DNA of 64,000 nucleotides from Acidihalobacter ferrooxydans (GTDB lineage Bacteria; Pseudomonadota; Gammaproteobacteria; DSM-5130; Acidihalobacteraceae), in NCBI RefSeq assembly GCF_001975725.1, contig NZ_CP019434.1, positions 2,531,523 through 2,595,522 of the forward strand. The letters are read 5' to 3'. A model generated the notes under the pieces. The model did not search any database. It saw only the letters and a list, made by a program, of their open reading frames with translations, and was not told the DNA's origin. Every line of letters begins with the position of its first letter. The first letter of the stretch is position 1. This document shows positions 1 to 9,667 of this stretch, piece after piece. The translations under genes were made by a program, and so were the position numbers.

Positions 1-111
1 GTTTCTCGCCCTTTTGAGGACAATAGTGGTTCTATTCGACGGAAAAGCGCGGAATAATAGATCCATTATTCCATCGACGCAGTCGATTCTTTCCAAGCCC
101 GACCGGCTCCC
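1..111 (+). repeat. MITE-like repeat, copy 1 (left end outside window)
   Basis: This is the right two thirds of a ~160-bp inverted-repeat element that recurs at 9902, 12246, 39615 (reversed) and 63748, and in chimeric form at 21435. It carries the shared internal block (TTTCTCGC, CTTTTGAGGAC, GGTTCTATTCGACG) and the right end (GATTCTTTCCAAG), here slightly diverged as GCCCGACCGGCTCC. It lies directly upstream of the ybhG-like gene, so that gene's promoter may lie in or before it. Confidence 0.8.
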
Positions 112-123
112 AGGACATTCAAC

Positions 124-1191
124 GTGGCCCCAACCCGCGCCAAACGCTCGCATCTTGCACCCATCGTTCTCGCTTTGCTCGGCATAGCCCTGCTCGGCGC
201 AGCCGGCTATGGACTCTATGGCAGTCAGGCAGACCGCCAGAGCAACGGTTCGCTCACGCTGTACGGCAACATCGATCTGCGTGAGGTACAACTCGCCTTC
301 AACGACGCCGGTCGCATCGCGCAGATGTACGTACAGGCCGGCGACCACGTGCAGCGCGGGCAACTGCTCGCCACCCTGGACACGCGCCGATTCAACGCCG
401 ATCTGCAACGCGCCGCTGCACAGACCGCCGCCGCCAAGGCCGCGCTGGACACACTGCTGGCCGGTACGCGCCCCGAAGACATCGCCCGCCTGCGCGCATT
501 GGTCGCCGCCGACACCGCGCAACTCAGAATTGCCACGCTCACCTACCGGCGCCTCGACCGCCTGGCCGCGCAGCATGTCACCTCGCCACAAAGCCGTGAC
601 GAAGCGCGGGCTACCATGCAGGCCGCAGCCGGCAAGCTCGACGCCGACCGCGCGGCTCTCGCCCTCGCCGTCGCCGGCCCCCGCAAGCAGGACATCGCCC
701 AGGCCCGCGCACAACTCGACGCGGCGCAGGCCGCACAAGCCCTGGCCCAACAGACGCTGAACGACGCCGCGCTGCACGCCCCCAGCGCGGGCGTGATTCG
801 TGACCGCATCCTCGAACCTGGCGACATGGCCTCGCCAGCCGCGCCAGTCTACAGCCTCGCGCTCACCAACCCACTGTGGGCCCGCGTGTATGTCGATGAA
901 GCCGACCTCGGTCGCATCAAACTCGGCCTGCCGGCCACCGTGAGCAGCGACAGCTTCCCCGGCGAACGCTTCAAAGGCTGGGTCGGCTATCTCTCGCCGA
1001 GCGCCGAGTTCACGCCCAAATCAGTCCAAACCACCCGCGTGCGCACCGAGCTGGTCTACCAGGCGCGGGTCTACGTCTGCGACGCACACAACCGCTTGCG
1101 GCTCGGCATGCCGGTCACCGTGCACATCGACACGACGGCGGCGCCCGTGCAGCGCGGCGCTTCGCCCTGCGCCGCCCACGCCGCTCAGTGA
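124..1191 (+). CDS. ybhG: HlyD-family periplasmic adaptor of an ABC-2 exporter (YbhG-like)
   Basis: A 355-residue membrane fusion protein linking an inner-membrane ABC exporter to the outer membrane. One N-terminal membrane anchor lies at about residues 12-33. A biotinyl-lipoyl-like half follows (GRIAQMYVQAGDHVQRGQ), then a long Ala/Gln-rich alpha-helical hairpin (about 95-220) and the second half-motif (APSAGVIRDRILEPGDMA). The start is GTG at 124, preceded by AGGA eight bases upstream. It is first in an operon whose order and protein sizes match Escherichia coli ybhGFSR. That transporter is linked to drug and cation efflux, but the substrate cannot be read from sequence. No signal-peptidase II lipobox is seen. 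Confidence 0.88.
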   Translation: MAPTRAKRSHLAPIVLALLGIALLGAAGYGLYGSQADRQSNGSLTLYGNIDLREVQLAFNDAGRIAQMYVQAGDHVQRGQLLATLDTRRFNADLQRAAAQTAAAKAALDTLLAGTRPEDIARLRALVAADTAQLRIATLTYRRLDRLAAQHVTSPQSRDEARATMQAAAGKLDADRAALALAVAGPRKQDIAQARAQLDAAQAAQALAQQTLNDAALHAPSAGVIRDRILEPGDMASPAAPVYSLALTNPLWARVYVDEADLGRIKLGLPATVSSDSFPGERFKGWVGYLSPSAEFTPKSVQTTRVRTELVYQARVYVCDAHNRLRLGMPVTVHIDTTAAPVQRGASPCAAHAAQ

Positions 1192-1228
1192 CCGCGCACA
1201 CCGTGGCATTGCGCATCATGATTGCGTC

Positions 1229-2941
1229 ATGAACAGGCCAGCGGCGCTGCAGGTGGACGGGGTGTACAAACACTTCCGCGACGGTCGCCGCAACATCACT
1301 GCGCTCGACGGCGCCAGCCTGCACGCCCTGCCGGGGCGCGTCACCGGCCTGATCGGCCCGGACGGCGCCGGCAAGACCACGCTGATGCGCCTGATCGCCG
1401 GTCTGCTGCGCCCCGACGCCGGCAGCATCCGCGTGCTCGATCTAGACGCCGTCGCCGAGCCGCTCGCGGTCCAGGCCACCATCGGCTACATGCCGCAGCG
1501 TTTTGGCCTGTACGAAGACCTCAGCGTTGGCGAAAACCTCGAACTCTACGCCGACCTGCAAGGCGTACCGCGTGCGGTGCGCACCACACGCTACGCCGAG
1601 CTCCTGCGCATGACCGGCCTGACCGCCTTCACCGACCGGCTCGCCGGCCGCCTGTCTGGCGGCATGAAACAAAAACTCGGCCTCGCCTGCACGCTCATTC
1701 ATCCACCGCAGCTGTTGCTGCTCGACGAACCCACCGTCGGCGTCGACCCCGTGTCGCGCCGCGAACTCTGGGACATCGTTTATCGCCTGGTCGAGACCGA
1801 GGGCATGAGCGTACTGCTGTCCACCGCCTACCTCGACGAGGCCGAGCGCTGTAGCGAAGTCGCGCTGCTGCATGAAGGCCGCGTACTCGGCCAGGATGCG
1901 CCGCAGCATTTCGGCCGCGAACTTGCCCATCGCGTGTGGTGCGTACAACGTCCCGGCGGACGCCCTCGGCATCTGCAGACCGACCTGCAACGCACACCCG
2001 GCGTACTCGACGCGGTGATCGAACGCGACGGCGTGCGCACCCTGCTGGCCGCCACCGGCCCGCGCCCCGCCTTGCCCGGCACGACCTGGACTGCGCTGCC
2101 GCCGCGCTTCGAGGACGCCTTCGTCGAGATTCTCCGCCGCGACCGCAAAGCCCAACCGCCCCCCACCGCAACGCGCAACGCGCACGGCGATGAAACCGTC
2201 ATCGCCGTGCGCGATCTGACCCGCCGCTTCGGCGACTTCTACGCCGTGCGCGGCGTGGACTTCACCGTCAAGCGCGGCGAAATTTTCGGCCTGCTCGGCG
2301 CCAACGGCGCAGGTAAATCGACCACCTTCCGCATGCTCTGCGGCCTGCTGCCGCCGAGCGGCGGTCATCTCGCCGTCGCCGGCGTCGATCTGCGCAAGGC
2401 CGCGGCCACCGCCCGCGCGCGCATCGGCTACATGGCACAACGCTTTTCGCTCTACGGCCATCTGAGCGCGCGCCAGAACCTGCAATTTTTCGCCCGCGCC
2501 TATGGTCTGCGCGGCGCGCGGGAGCGCGAACGGCTCGCCTGGGCGCTGGACGAATTCGGGCTGCGCACGCAGGCCGGCGCCTCAGCCGGCGAACTGCCGC
2601 TCGGCTACAAGCAGCGCCTCGCCATGGCCTGCGCGCTGATGCACGAGCCCGACATCCTGTTTCTCGACGAGCCGACCTCCGGCGTCGACCCCCTGGAGCG
2701 CCGCGCCTTCTGGACGCGCATCAACGCGCTGGCCGATAGCGGCGTGACCATCATGGTCACCACGCACTTCATGGACGAGGCCGAGTACTGCGACCGCCTG
2801 GTCATCATGGCACAGGGCCGCATCCTGACCACCGGCACGCCGCAGGCCATCCGCGCCCATGCGGTCACAGCCGCACACGCACAGCCGAGCATGGAAGACG
2901 CATTCATCGCGCTCATCCAAAGCGCGGAGCGCGCCGCATGA
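1229..2941 (+). CDS. ybhF: ABC-2 exporter ATPase with two fused nucleotide-binding domains (YbhF-like)
   Basis: A 570-residue cytoplasmic ATPase with two ABC domains in one chain. NBD1 has Walker A GPDGAGKTT (43-51), signature LSGGM (142-146) and Walker B LLLLDEP (162-168). NBD2 has Walker A GANGAGKST (357-365), a degenerate signature (LPLGYKQ where LSGGQ is expected) and Walker B ILFLDEPTSGVDP. The degenerate second signature suggests asymmetric ATP sites, as in other fused exporters. The stop codon overlaps the next start as ATGA, so ybhF and ybhS are probably translationally coupled. Length and architecture match YbhF (578 residues in E. coli). Confidence 0.92.
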   Translation: MNRPAALQVDGVYKHFRDGRRNITALDGASLHALPGRVTGLIGPDGAGKTTLMRLIAGLLRPDAGSIRVLDLDAVAEPLAVQATIGYMPQRFGLYEDLSVGENLELYADLQGVPRAVRTTRYAELLRMTGLTAFTDRLAGRLSGGMKQKLGLACTLIHPPQLLLLDEPTVGVDPVSRRELWDIVYRLVETEGMSVLLSTAYLDEAERCSEVALLHEGRVLGQDAPQHFGRELAHRVWCVQRPGGRPRHLQTDLQRTPGVLDAVIERDGVRTLLAATGPRPALPGTTWTALPPRFEDAFVEILRRDRKAQPPPTATRNAHGDETVIAVRDLTRRFGDFYAVRGVDFTVKRGEIFGLLGANGAGKSTTFRMLCGLLPPSGGHLAVAGVDLRKAAATARARIGYMAQRFSLYGHLSARQNLQFFARAYGLRGARERERLAWALDEFGLRTQAGASAGELPLGYKQRLAMACALMHEPDILFLDEPTSGVDPLERRAFWTRINALADSGVTIMVTTHFMDEAEYCDRLVIMAQGRILTTGTPQAIRAHAVTAAHAQPSMEDAFIALIQSAERAA

Positions 2942-4068
2942 GTGCGCGCGGCGGCAGCCCGATGCGCCTGCGCGGCCTGCTGCGCAAGGAGTTCACACAA
3001 GTCCTGCGCGACCCGTCCAGCCTCGCCATCGCCTTCGTGATGCCGGTGATCCTGCTGTTGCTGTTCGGTTACGGCGTCTCCCTGGACGCCAAACACGTGC
3101 CTATCGGCTTCGTCGCCGACAGCCCCGGACCAACCAGCAGCAGTCTGCTCGGTGCCTTCCGCCGCTCGCCCTATTTCGCGCCGCGCGTGCTGCCCGACAT
3201 GCACGCCGCCGAAACCGCGCTGATGACCCGTCGCATCGACGCCATCGTGCACCTGCAAAGCAACTTCGCCGCACAGCTCAAAGGGGGCCGTAACGCGCCG
3301 GTCCAACTCATCGTCAACGGCGTCGACGCCAATCAGGCGCGCATCGTCGAAGGTTATGTCGGGCTCGCCGTGCGCGACTGGGCTCAACAACGCGCCAGAG
3401 CGCATGCAGAACACATGAACCAACCGGTCGTGCTCGAACCACGGGTCTGGTTCAATGCCGAAGTGCGCAGCCGCAACTATCTGGTGCCCGGTCTGATCGC
3501 CGTGGTGATGACACTGATCGGCGCCCTGCTCACCGCCCTGGTCATGGCGCGGGAATGGGAACGCGGCACGCTGGAGGCGCTGATGGTCACGCCCGTGACG
3601 CTGCGTGAAATCCTGCTCGGCAAACTGATTCCCTACTTCGTGCTCGGCATGGGCGGCATGACCATCTCGCTGCTGCTCGCGCTGTGGTTGTTCGACGTGC
3701 CGCTGCGTGGCAGCCTGTGGGTGCTGTTTGGCGTCTCGGCGCTGTTCCTGCTCGCCGCGCTCGGCATGGGGCTGCTGATCTCGGTCGTCGCGCGCAATCA
3801 GTTCATCGCCGGGCTGATCGCCATCATCGCCACCTTCCTGCCCGCCTTCATGCTCTCCGGCTTCATCTTCGACATCGGCAGCATGCCGGTATGGTTGCAA
3901 TGGCTGACCCACCTTATCGCCGCGCGCTACTTCGTCACCCTCCTGCACACGCTGTTTCTGGCCGGCGATGTGTGGGCCGTGATCCTGCCAAACGCGCTGG
4001 CGCTGGCCCTGATGGCCGTGTTTTTCATCGGCGTCAGTCGGCTGCGCATCCATAAACGGCTCGATTGA
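2938..4068 (+). CDS. ybhS: ABC-2 family permease (YbhS-like)
   Basis: A 376-residue ABC-2 membrane subunit. It has an N-terminal helix (about 22-42), a large periplasmic domain, then five clustered membrane segments in the C-terminal half. The sequence EWERGTLEALMVTPV, typical of ABC-2 permeases, lies just after the second helix. The start overlaps the ybhF stop by 4 bases. With the ybhR product it should form the heterodimeric channel driven by YbhF and coupled to YbhG. Unlike E. coli, where ybhS and ybhR abut, a 230-bp gap follows. Confidence 0.92.
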   Translation: MSARGGSPMRLRGLLRKEFTQVLRDPSSLAIAFVMPVILLLLFGYGVSLDAKHVPIGFVADSPGPTSSSLLGAFRRSPYFAPRVLPDMHAAETALMTRRIDAIVHLQSNFAAQLKGGRNAPVQLIVNGVDANQARIVEGYVGLAVRDWAQQRARAHAEHMNQPVVLEPRVWFNAEVRSRNYLVPGLIAVVMTLIGALLTALVMAREWERGTLEALMVTPVTLREILLGKLIPYFVLGMGGMTISLLLALWLFDVPLRGSLWVLFGVSALFLLAALGMGLLISVVARNQFIAGLIAIIATFLPAFMLSGFIFDIGSMPVWLQWLTHLIAARYFVTLLHTLFLAGDVWAVILPNALALALMAVFFIGVSRLRIHKRLD

Positions 4069-4298
4069 CGGCAAACGGTGCGATGATGACGCAAATCGTT
4101 CGTTTCACAGGAAATGTCCCGAACACACGCGATGGCCTGCCCGATGCCCGGACAAAGCATATCGACGGCGGGTTCAATGATCCCATGCGTGCACGCCGCC
4201 GAATAAAGGGTTCGGACGCCATCATGCGCACCGCCACGACACGCCCGTGCGACGCCCCGCGCCTGTGTAGACACACTTTGTACATGGGTCACTGAGCC
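4069..4298. other. 230-bp gap inside the ybh operon
   Basis: No recognisable gene. A 76-codon open frame (4065-4295, TTG start) exists but resembles nothing I know and lacks a good ribosome-binding site. The gap separates two genes that usually overlap. It could be a decayed insertion or hold a secondary promoter for ybhR. No strong hairpin was seen. Confidence 0.5.
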
Positions 4299-5408
4299 AT
4301 GTGGCGCCGCATCTTCGCTCTCGTCGTCAAGGAACTGCTGACCCTGCTGCGCGACCCGCGCGAGCGCATCATCATCGTGCTGCCGCCGCTGTTGCAGCTC
4401 ATCATATTCAGCTACGCGGCAACCTTCGATCTTAACCATGTGCCACTGGCCGTTTACGACCAGAGCGGCGGCGTCGCTGCGCAGCAACTGATCGCCCGCT
4501 TTACCGGCTCCGGGCATTTCTCCCTGATCGACACGCTGCACAGTCAACGCGATGTGGCCAGACTCATCGACCGGCAACAGGCGCTCATGGTGCTCTCGAT
4601 CGGCCCGGATTTCGCGCGCGACCTGCACCGCGGCCACAGCGCGCAGGTGCAACTTATCCTCGACGGGCGCAATTCCAACACCGCCCTGCTCGCGCTGGGC
4701 TACGCGCGCAGCATCGTCAGTCAGTTCAACAGCGACTGGCAACGGACACACGGCCTCACGCCATCCCCGGTGCAACTCGTGACCCGCGCCTGGTTCAACC
4801 CGAACCTCGAAAGCCGCTGGTTCATCGTGCCCGGCATCGTCGGCCTGCTGATGCTGGTCGTCGTCATGGTGGCCACCTCGCTGTCGGTGGCCCGCGAACG
4901 CGAACAGGGCACCTTCGACCAATTGCTGGTCACGCCGTTGCGGCCGGCCGAAATCCTGCTCGGCAAGGCCGCGCCCGGCTTCCTCATCGGCCTGTTCGAG
5001 GCCAGTGCGATCATCGTGGTGGCGATTGTGTGGTTTGGAGTACCGCTGCGCGGCGATCTGCTCACGCTGTACACCGGAATCGTGCTGTTTCTGCTCTCTG
5101 CGATCGGCGTCGGCCTGATGATCTCCGCACTTGCCAGCACACTGCAGCAGGCGCTGCTCGGCGCCTTCATGTTTCTCGTGCCGGCGATCATTCTCTCCGG
5201 CTTCGCCACACCCATCGGCAACATGCCGATAGCGCTGCAATACCTCACCTATCTCAATCCGCTGCGCTATTTTATGGTCGTGCTGCGTGGCGTGTTCCTG
5301 GAAGGCACGCCATTTGCGCTGCTACTCGACCAGTTCTGGCCGATGGCGCTGATCGGCGTCTGCACGCTGGGTTTCGCCGGCTGGCTGTTCCGCCACCGGA
5401 TGTATTGA
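4299..5408 (+). CDS. ybhR: ABC-2 family permease (YbhR-like)
   Basis: A 369-residue ABC-2 permease, paralogous to the previous permease: N-terminal helix (about 22-42), periplasmic domain, then a five-helix membrane block beginning near residue 175. The conserved AREREQGTFDQLLVTPL segment precedes the central helices. It is last in the ybhGFSR operon and convergent with folA. The ATG at 4299 has only a weak upstream purine stretch, so translation could depend on read-through coupling despite the 230-bp spacer. Confidence 0.9.
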   Translation: MWRRIFALVVKELLTLLRDPRERIIIVLPPLLQLIIFSYAATFDLNHVPLAVYDQSGGVAAQQLIARFTGSGHFSLIDTLHSQRDVARLIDRQQALMVLSIGPDFARDLHRGHSAQVQLILDGRNSNTALLALGYARSIVSQFNSDWQRTHGLTPSPVQLVTRAWFNPNLESRWFIVPGIVGLLMLVVVMVATSLSVAREREQGTFDQLLVTPLRPAEILLGKAAPGFLIGLFEASAIIVVAIVWFGVPLRGDLLTLYTGIVLFLLSAIGVGLMISALASTLQQALLGAFMFLVPAIILSGFATPIGNMPIALQYLTYLNPLRYFMVVLRGVFLEGTPFALLLDQFWPMALIGVCTLGFAGWLFRHRMY

Positions 5409-5492
5409 AGGTACCGGCCAACGCATGTCGCGCAGCGCGGGCTATCCAGGATCAACCCGGATGATCCGACAGGCTCCTGGCCCGCATGGGAA

Positions 5493-5996
5493 TTACAAGT
5501 CTGATACCCGCTCCAGCACTCGAAACACGAAAGCATGCGCATGTCGCTCGTCGGCGGGATGCGGTTCGCGGCTGAGTTCGCGCCATGTTTTCGGGTCGAT
5601 TTCGGGAAAGCGCGCGTCACCCTCGACCTCGGCATCCACTGCCGTCAGATACAGCCGCTGCGCCAGCGGCAGTGCCGCAGCGTAGATCTGCGCGCCGCCG
5701 ATCACCATGACCTCGTCCTCCGGGCCGGCGAGGGCGTCTTCGAGGCGCGCGAACACGCGGCAACCTTCGATTTCGAGTCCGGGCGAACGTGACACCACCC
5801 GATTCTCGCGCCCCGGCAGCGGTCGACCAATCGATGCATAGGTCTTGCGCCCCATCACTATCGGCTTGCCCAGGGTGATCGCCTTGAAGCGTTTAAGCTC
5901 GTCGGGCAGGCGCCAGGGCAATTCGTTGTCGAGGCCGATCACGCCGTTGCGCGCGACGGCCGCGATCAGCGATACGACCGGTTTACCGGCGCTCAC
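5493..5996 (-). CDS. folA: Dihydrofolate reductase
   Basis: A 167-residue DHFR that reduces dihydrofolate to tetrahydrofolate with NADPH. Visible landmarks are the N-terminal [13 protein letters not shown] strand with substrate-loop [13 protein letters not shown], the cofactor motif [15 protein letters not shown], and [13 protein letters not shown]. The length is typical for bacterial FolA. Its ATG overlaps the thyA stop as ATGA, making lgt-thyA-folA a coupled operon. ThyA generates the dihydrofolate that FolA recycles. Confidence 0.97.
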   Translation of the reverse strand: MSAGKPVVSLIAAVARNGVIGLDNELPWRLPDELKRFKAITLGKPIVMGRKTYASIGRPLPGRENRVVSRSPGLEIEGCRVFARLEDALAGPEDEVMVIGGAQIYAAALPLAQRLYLTAVDAEVEGDARFPEIDPKTWRELSREPHPADERHAHAFVFRVLERVSDL

Positions 5997-6787
5997 ACCG
6001 CCACCGGCGCGCGGATGGCCGCATGGCTCTGGTAGTCCTCGACGGCGATGTCCTCGAAGCGAAAGTCGAAGATCGATTTAACGTCCGGGTTCAGCTTGAG
6101 TGTCGGCAGCGGCAAGGGAGTACGCGAGAGTTGCAGGCGGGCCTGCTCAAGATGATTCGCGTACAGATGCGCGTCGCCCAGTGTGTGCACGAACTCGCCC
6201 GGCTGCAGGCCGGTAACCTGCGCGATCATATGCGTGAGCAGCGCATAGGAGGCAATGTTGAACGGCACACCGAGGAAAATGTCGGCGCTGCGCTGATAGA
6301 GCTGGCAGGACAGCTTGCCGTCGGCGACGTAGAACTGGAACAGCAGATGGCACGGCGGCAGCGCCATCTGCGCCAGTTCGCCGACGTTCCACGCGCTGAC
6401 GATCAGCCGACGCGAGTCGGGCGTCTTCTGGATGGCCTCGACGACCTGTGCGATCTGATCCACCGCGCCACCGTCGGCGGTCGCCCAGGAGCGCCACTGC
6501 TTGCCGTACACCGGCCCGAGATCGCCGTTCTCGTCGGCCCATTCGTCCCAGATACTGACCTTGTTGTCGTGCAGATACCTGATGTTGGTATCGCCCTGCA
6601 GAAACCACAGCAGTTCGTGGATGATCGAGCGCAGGTGCAGCTTCTTGGTGGTCACCACCGGAAAGCCCTGCGCCAGATCGAAGCGCATCTGATAGCCGAA
6701 CACGGACAGCGTGCCGGTGCCGGTGCGGTCCTCCTTGCGAGTGCCGTTGTCCAGCACGTGGCGCATCAGATCGAGATAGTGCTTCAT
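5993..6787 (-). CDS. thyA: Thymidylate synthase
   Basis: A 264-residue ThyA that methylates dUMP to dTMP using methylene-tetrahydrofolate. The start is the ATG giving [15 protein letters not shown]. The frame is open further upstream, but that stretch lies inside lgt and is not homologous. The catalytic cysteine is in [13 protein letters not shown], the dUMP-binding arginine region is in [13 protein letters not shown], and the C-terminus ends AAIRAPVAV as in the family. Start and stop overlap lgt and folA by 4 bases each. Confidence 0.97.
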   Translation of the reverse strand: MKHYLDLMRHVLDNGTRKEDRTGTGTLSVFGYQMRFDLAQGFPVVTTKKLHLRSIIHELLWFLQGDTNIRYLHDNKVSIWDEWADENGDLGPVYGKQWRSWATADGGAVDQIAQVVEAIQKTPDSRRLIVSAWNVGELAQMALPPCHLLFQFYVADGKLSCQLYQRSADIFLGVPFNIASYALLTHMIAQVTGLQPGEFVHTLGDAHLYANHLEQARLQLSRTPLPLPTLKLNPDVKSIFDFRFEDIAVEDYQSHAAIRAPVAV

Positions 6788-7578
6788 ACAGTCTTCCTTT
6801 CGCCGGCACGGTAGGCCCACAGCAGCAGCCAAACGCCGAGCAGGATCATCGGCAGGCTCAGCACCTGTCCCATCGTGACCCAGCCGAAGGCCAGATACCC
6901 GAGTTGCGGATCGGGTTCGCGCACGAACTCGACCAGAAAGCGGAACGTGCCATACATCAACAGAAACAGGCCGGAAACCGCGCCCAGCGGCCGCGGTTTG
7001 TTCGAGAACAGCCATAGCGTCACGAACAGCACCACGCCCTCGAAAAAGAACTCGTAAAGCTGGGAAGGCTGGCGCGGCAGCGGCCCGGCGTTGGGAAACA
7101 CCATGCCCCAGGGCAGCGTGGTGACTTTGCCCCACAATTCGCCATTGATGAAATTGCCGATGCGCCCGCAAGCCAACCCGATCGGCACCAGCGGCGCGAC
7201 GAAGTCCGTCACCCGGAACGGATGCACGCCGATACGTCGCGCGAACCAGAGCAACGCCAAAATCACGCCGAGCATGCCGCCGTGAAAGCTCATGCCGCCA
7301 TCCCAGACTGCAAACACCTGTAGCGGATGCGCGACGTAGTACGGCAGGTTGTAGAACAACACATACCCGATGCGCCCGCCGAGCACCACGCCGAGGGCGC
7401 CGTAGAACAACGCATCGCTGACCTGTTCCGAAGTCAGCGCTGACCGCGGCTTGCGCGCCCGGTACGTGCCCAAGGCCAGAAAGGCGGCGAAACCGGCCAG
7501 GTACATGAGGCCGTACCAGTGCACTTTCAGCGGCCCCAGAGAGAAGGCGATCGGGTCGATATGCGGGTAGGGAATCAT
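6784..7578 (-). CDS. lgt: Phosphatidylglycerol-prolipoprotein diacylglyceryl transferase
   Basis: A 264-residue integral membrane enzyme that adds diacylglycerol to the lipobox cysteine of prolipoproteins. About seven hydrophobic segments are visible, with the Lgt signature [14 protein letters not shown], the essential HGG region (MSFHGGMLG) and the C-terminal REPD motif. It is first of the lgt-thyA-folA operon and overlaps thyA by 4 bases. The start is ATG at 7578 ([15 protein letters not shown]). Confidence 0.97.
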   Translation of the reverse strand: MIPYPHIDPIAFSLGPLKVHWYGLMYLAGFAAFLALGTYRARKPRSALTSEQVSDALFYGALGVVLGGRIGYVLFYNLPYYVAHPLQVFAVWDGGMSFHGGMLGVILALLWFARRIGVHPFRVTDFVAPLVPIGLACGRIGNFINGELWGKVTTLPWGMVFPNAGPLPRQPSQLYEFFFEGVVLFVTLWLFSNKPRPLGAVSGLFLLMYGTFRFLVEFVREPDPQLGYLAFGWVTMGQVLSLPMILLGVWLLLWAYRAGERKTV

Positions 7579-7778
7579 GGGGCGTTATGCTACCAGAGCG
7601 TTCGTCGCCATGTAGCCGTCATAAATTACGCTTCTCACGCATGCAGCGGCGCATCCTGCAATCACGCGGCCTGCTCTCTGAGCAGCCCGTAGTACCCGCC
7701 AACACTGTTCATGCATGTCAATAGCGAAAGCTTGCCTGTTGCTGTTATTGCAGACCGTCAGGCTATGCGCGCCGCGCC

Positions 7779-8252
7779 TCAAACGGATTCCAGCACCACG
7801 AATCGGAACCGGTAAGGACTATTCGCGTTTCCTATTCCCAGTTCATCACCGTCCTCGATGAGCCGCTCTCCGCCCTTGTCGCGTCCGCCGAAGTGCCTGC
7901 CGTTGATCAGACACCCACAAGCACTATCGCGGTCAATGACCTTGAATTGACCGCCGAAGCGGACGATCTGCAAATGCGCCCTGGAGATATTGAGAAATTC
8001 GCCTTTGTCGAGCAGGTAAAGATCGTTGTTGGGCTCGCTATCACGGCGTTTATGGCGTTCGGTCCTGAGCGGTTTGCCGGTGCGCTCGTCCACCCTGACG
8101 CGGGACTCGCGACCGATGCGGAACGGGAATTCGTAGATCGGAACCAGCGTGTGGCGCACATAACAAAGAGGTATCGAATCAGAGGCTTCCGGCGTAAGCG
8201 GCTGCAGCACTGCGATCGGTGTCAGGGCTTTGAGGAATTGCGCTTTATCCAT
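7779..8252 (-). CDS. Stand-alone FHA-domain protein
   Basis: A 157-residue protein with one forkhead-associated domain, a phosphothreonine-binding module. Key residues are visible: IGRES near residue 46, then ISRAHLQI (the Ser-x-x-His pair) and CGCLINGRHFGG with the conserved Asn-Gly. A charged insert (RTERHKRRDSEPNND) lies between the first two motifs. There is no signal peptide, membrane helix or fused effector domain. No kinase or phosphatase gene is adjacent, so its partner is unknown. Transcription is toward lgt after a ~200-bp gap that holds no gene I recognise. Confidence 0.8.
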   Translation of the reverse strand: MDKAQFLKALTPIAVLQPLTPEASDSIPLCYVRHTLVPIYEFPFRIGRESRVRVDERTGKPLRTERHKRRDSEPNNDLYLLDKGEFLNISRAHLQIVRFGGQFKVIDRDSACGCLINGRHFGGRDKGGERLIEDGDELGIGNANSPYRFRFVVLESV

Positions 8253-8327
8253 GTGAGCGATCCTTGGGAACAGGCAGCAGGATGGAGATTGTTATGTCAT
8301 GTCGTGCAAAGTCGTGTGGGGAGCTCG

Positions 8328-8355
8328 GTCAGGGCAGCATCGTCAGGGCAGCATC
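8328..8355. repeat. Perfect 14-bp tandem duplication
   Basis: GTCAGGGCAGCATC occurs twice back to back in the non-coding stretch 8253-8467 between the FHA gene and the 3' end of rlmI. No function is evident. It is probably slippage. Confidence 0.7.
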
Positions 8356-8467
8356 GCCAACGCGGCGGCACGGGCCTGCCGTGAACTGCCTAATGCCATG
8401 CCACCAGTGATTCACCCTCGGGAGCCGTTCTTCATTCACGATTCGAGGTGCCGCCCCATAAATCCCA

Positions 8468-9667
8468 TCAGCGATGCACCCGCCCGTACACGACTTTCAG
8501 ATACGCCGTCTCGGGAATTGCCGGATGCATCGGGTGATCGACCGACTGGTAGCCGTGCGCCAGCACCTGCAACTCGCGATCGAGGTGACGCGCGGCCTGC
8601 TGCATTTGCGCGACCAGCGTGTCGCGCGGCAGGTGGTACGAACACGAGCACGAGATCAGAAATCCGTCGCGCTCCAATAGCTGCATACCGGCCTGGTTCA
8701 AGCGCCGGTAGGCCTGTTCGCCCGCGCGCTGATCCTTGCGCCGTTTGATGAACGCCGGCGGGTCGAGAATCACCGCGTCGAAGCGCTCGCCAGCCTCGCG
8801 CAGTTCGCGCAGAACCTCGAATGCATCTCCCTGACGCACGCCCACCCGCTCGCCCACGCCGTTGGCCTGCGCGTTGCGCGCCACATAATCGAGCGCCGTC
8901 TGCGACTGATCCACACATACCGCCTCGCGCGCCCCGGCCAGTGCCGCGCGCACGCCCCAGGCGCCAACGTAGCTGAACACGTCCAGCACCCGGCCACCGG
9001 TAACGAAACCGGCCAGGCGATCGCGGTTGTCGCGCTGATCGTAGAACCAGCCGGTCTTCTGTCCCGCGTCGAGCGGCGCGACAAAACGCCGCCCGGCCTC
9101 TTCCACCTCAATCTCGGTCGGCGGCTCGCCCAGCGCGACGCGCACGTAACGCTCCAGCCCTTCCAGCTCACGGATCGCGGTGTCGTTACGCAGCAGCACC
9201 GCCGCCGGCTTGACGACTTTCTCCAGCGCCGCGAGCAGCGCCTCCAGCTCGCGCTCCATGCCGGCCGTCGTCACCTGCACCACCAGCACATCGCCGTAAC
9301 GGTCGACCACCAGCCCTGGCAGACCGTCGCCCTCGCCATGCACCAACCGGTAATAGGGTGACGCATATCGTTTTTCGCGCAGGCTCAACGCCACCTTCAG
9401 CCGATGCACCAACAGAGAAGGCCCCCACGGATACCGGCGGTCACGCGACAGCAGTCGCGCACAGATCAGCGAACGAGGGTTCACGTAGCCGGTGCCCAGC
9501 GCGTGCCCCTGTGCATCTTCAATGCTCACCGCATCGCCCGGCGCAAAAGCGTCCAGCGGCGTGCGCTTCACATCCACCTCGTTGCTGAACACCCACAGAT
9601 GGCCGGCGCGCAGACGGCGATCCTCGCCTTTTTTAAGGCGCAACACAGGCAATACGGTATCGGTCAC
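8468..9667 (-). CDS. rlmI: RlmI-like 23S rRNA cytosine methyltransferase
   Basis: A 399-residue SAM-dependent methyltransferase of the RlmI/COG1092 family, which makes m5C1962 in 23S rRNA. It has an N-terminal PUA-like domain (VLRLKKGEDRRLRAGHLWVFSNEV, then GTGYVNPRSLICARLLS), a Rossmann core (VLDVFSYVGAWGVRAALAGA) and the motif DPPAFIKRRKDQ. A longer frame begins at 9877, but I choose the GTG at 9667: it has GGAGG eight bases upstream and gives the usual family length and N-terminus. It is monocistronic. Confidence 0.9.
   Translation of the reverse strand: MTDTVLPVLRLKKGEDRRLRAGHLWVFSNEVDVKRTPLDAFAPGDAVSIEDAQGHALGTGYVNPRSLICARLLSRDRRYPWGPSLLVHRLKVALSLREKRYASPYYRLVHGEGDGLPGLVVDRYGDVLVVQVTTAGMERELEALLAALEKVVKPAAVLLRNDTAIRELEGLERYVRVALGEPPTEIEVEEAGRRFVAPLDAGQKTGWFYDQRDNRDRLAGFVTGGRVLDVFSYVGAWGVRAALAGAREAVCVDQSQTALDYVARNAQANGVGERVGVRQGDAFEVLRELREAGERFDAVILDPPAFIKRRKDQRAGEQAYRRLNQAGMQLLERDGFLISCSCSYHLPRDTLVAQMQQAARHLDRELQVLAHGYQSVDHPMHPAIPETAYLKVVYGRVHR

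Noticed and set aside
1442..2485. Long antisense open frame opposite the ybhF gene (347 codons)
   Set aside because: It is a GC-rich shadow of the ABC ATPase frame; its translation is low-complexity and resembles no protein.
2605..4074. 489-codon minus-strand frame opposite ybhF/ybhS
   Set aside because: Gln/His/Glu-rich shadow of membrane-protein codons, no ribosome-binding site, and the plus-strand genes are clear family members.
5440..5482. CGACAGGCTCCT near the end of the ybhR/folA gap, considered as another MITE copy
   Set aside because: Only about 12 bp match the right terminus, with no internal block or left end; too little to call, though it could be a solo end.
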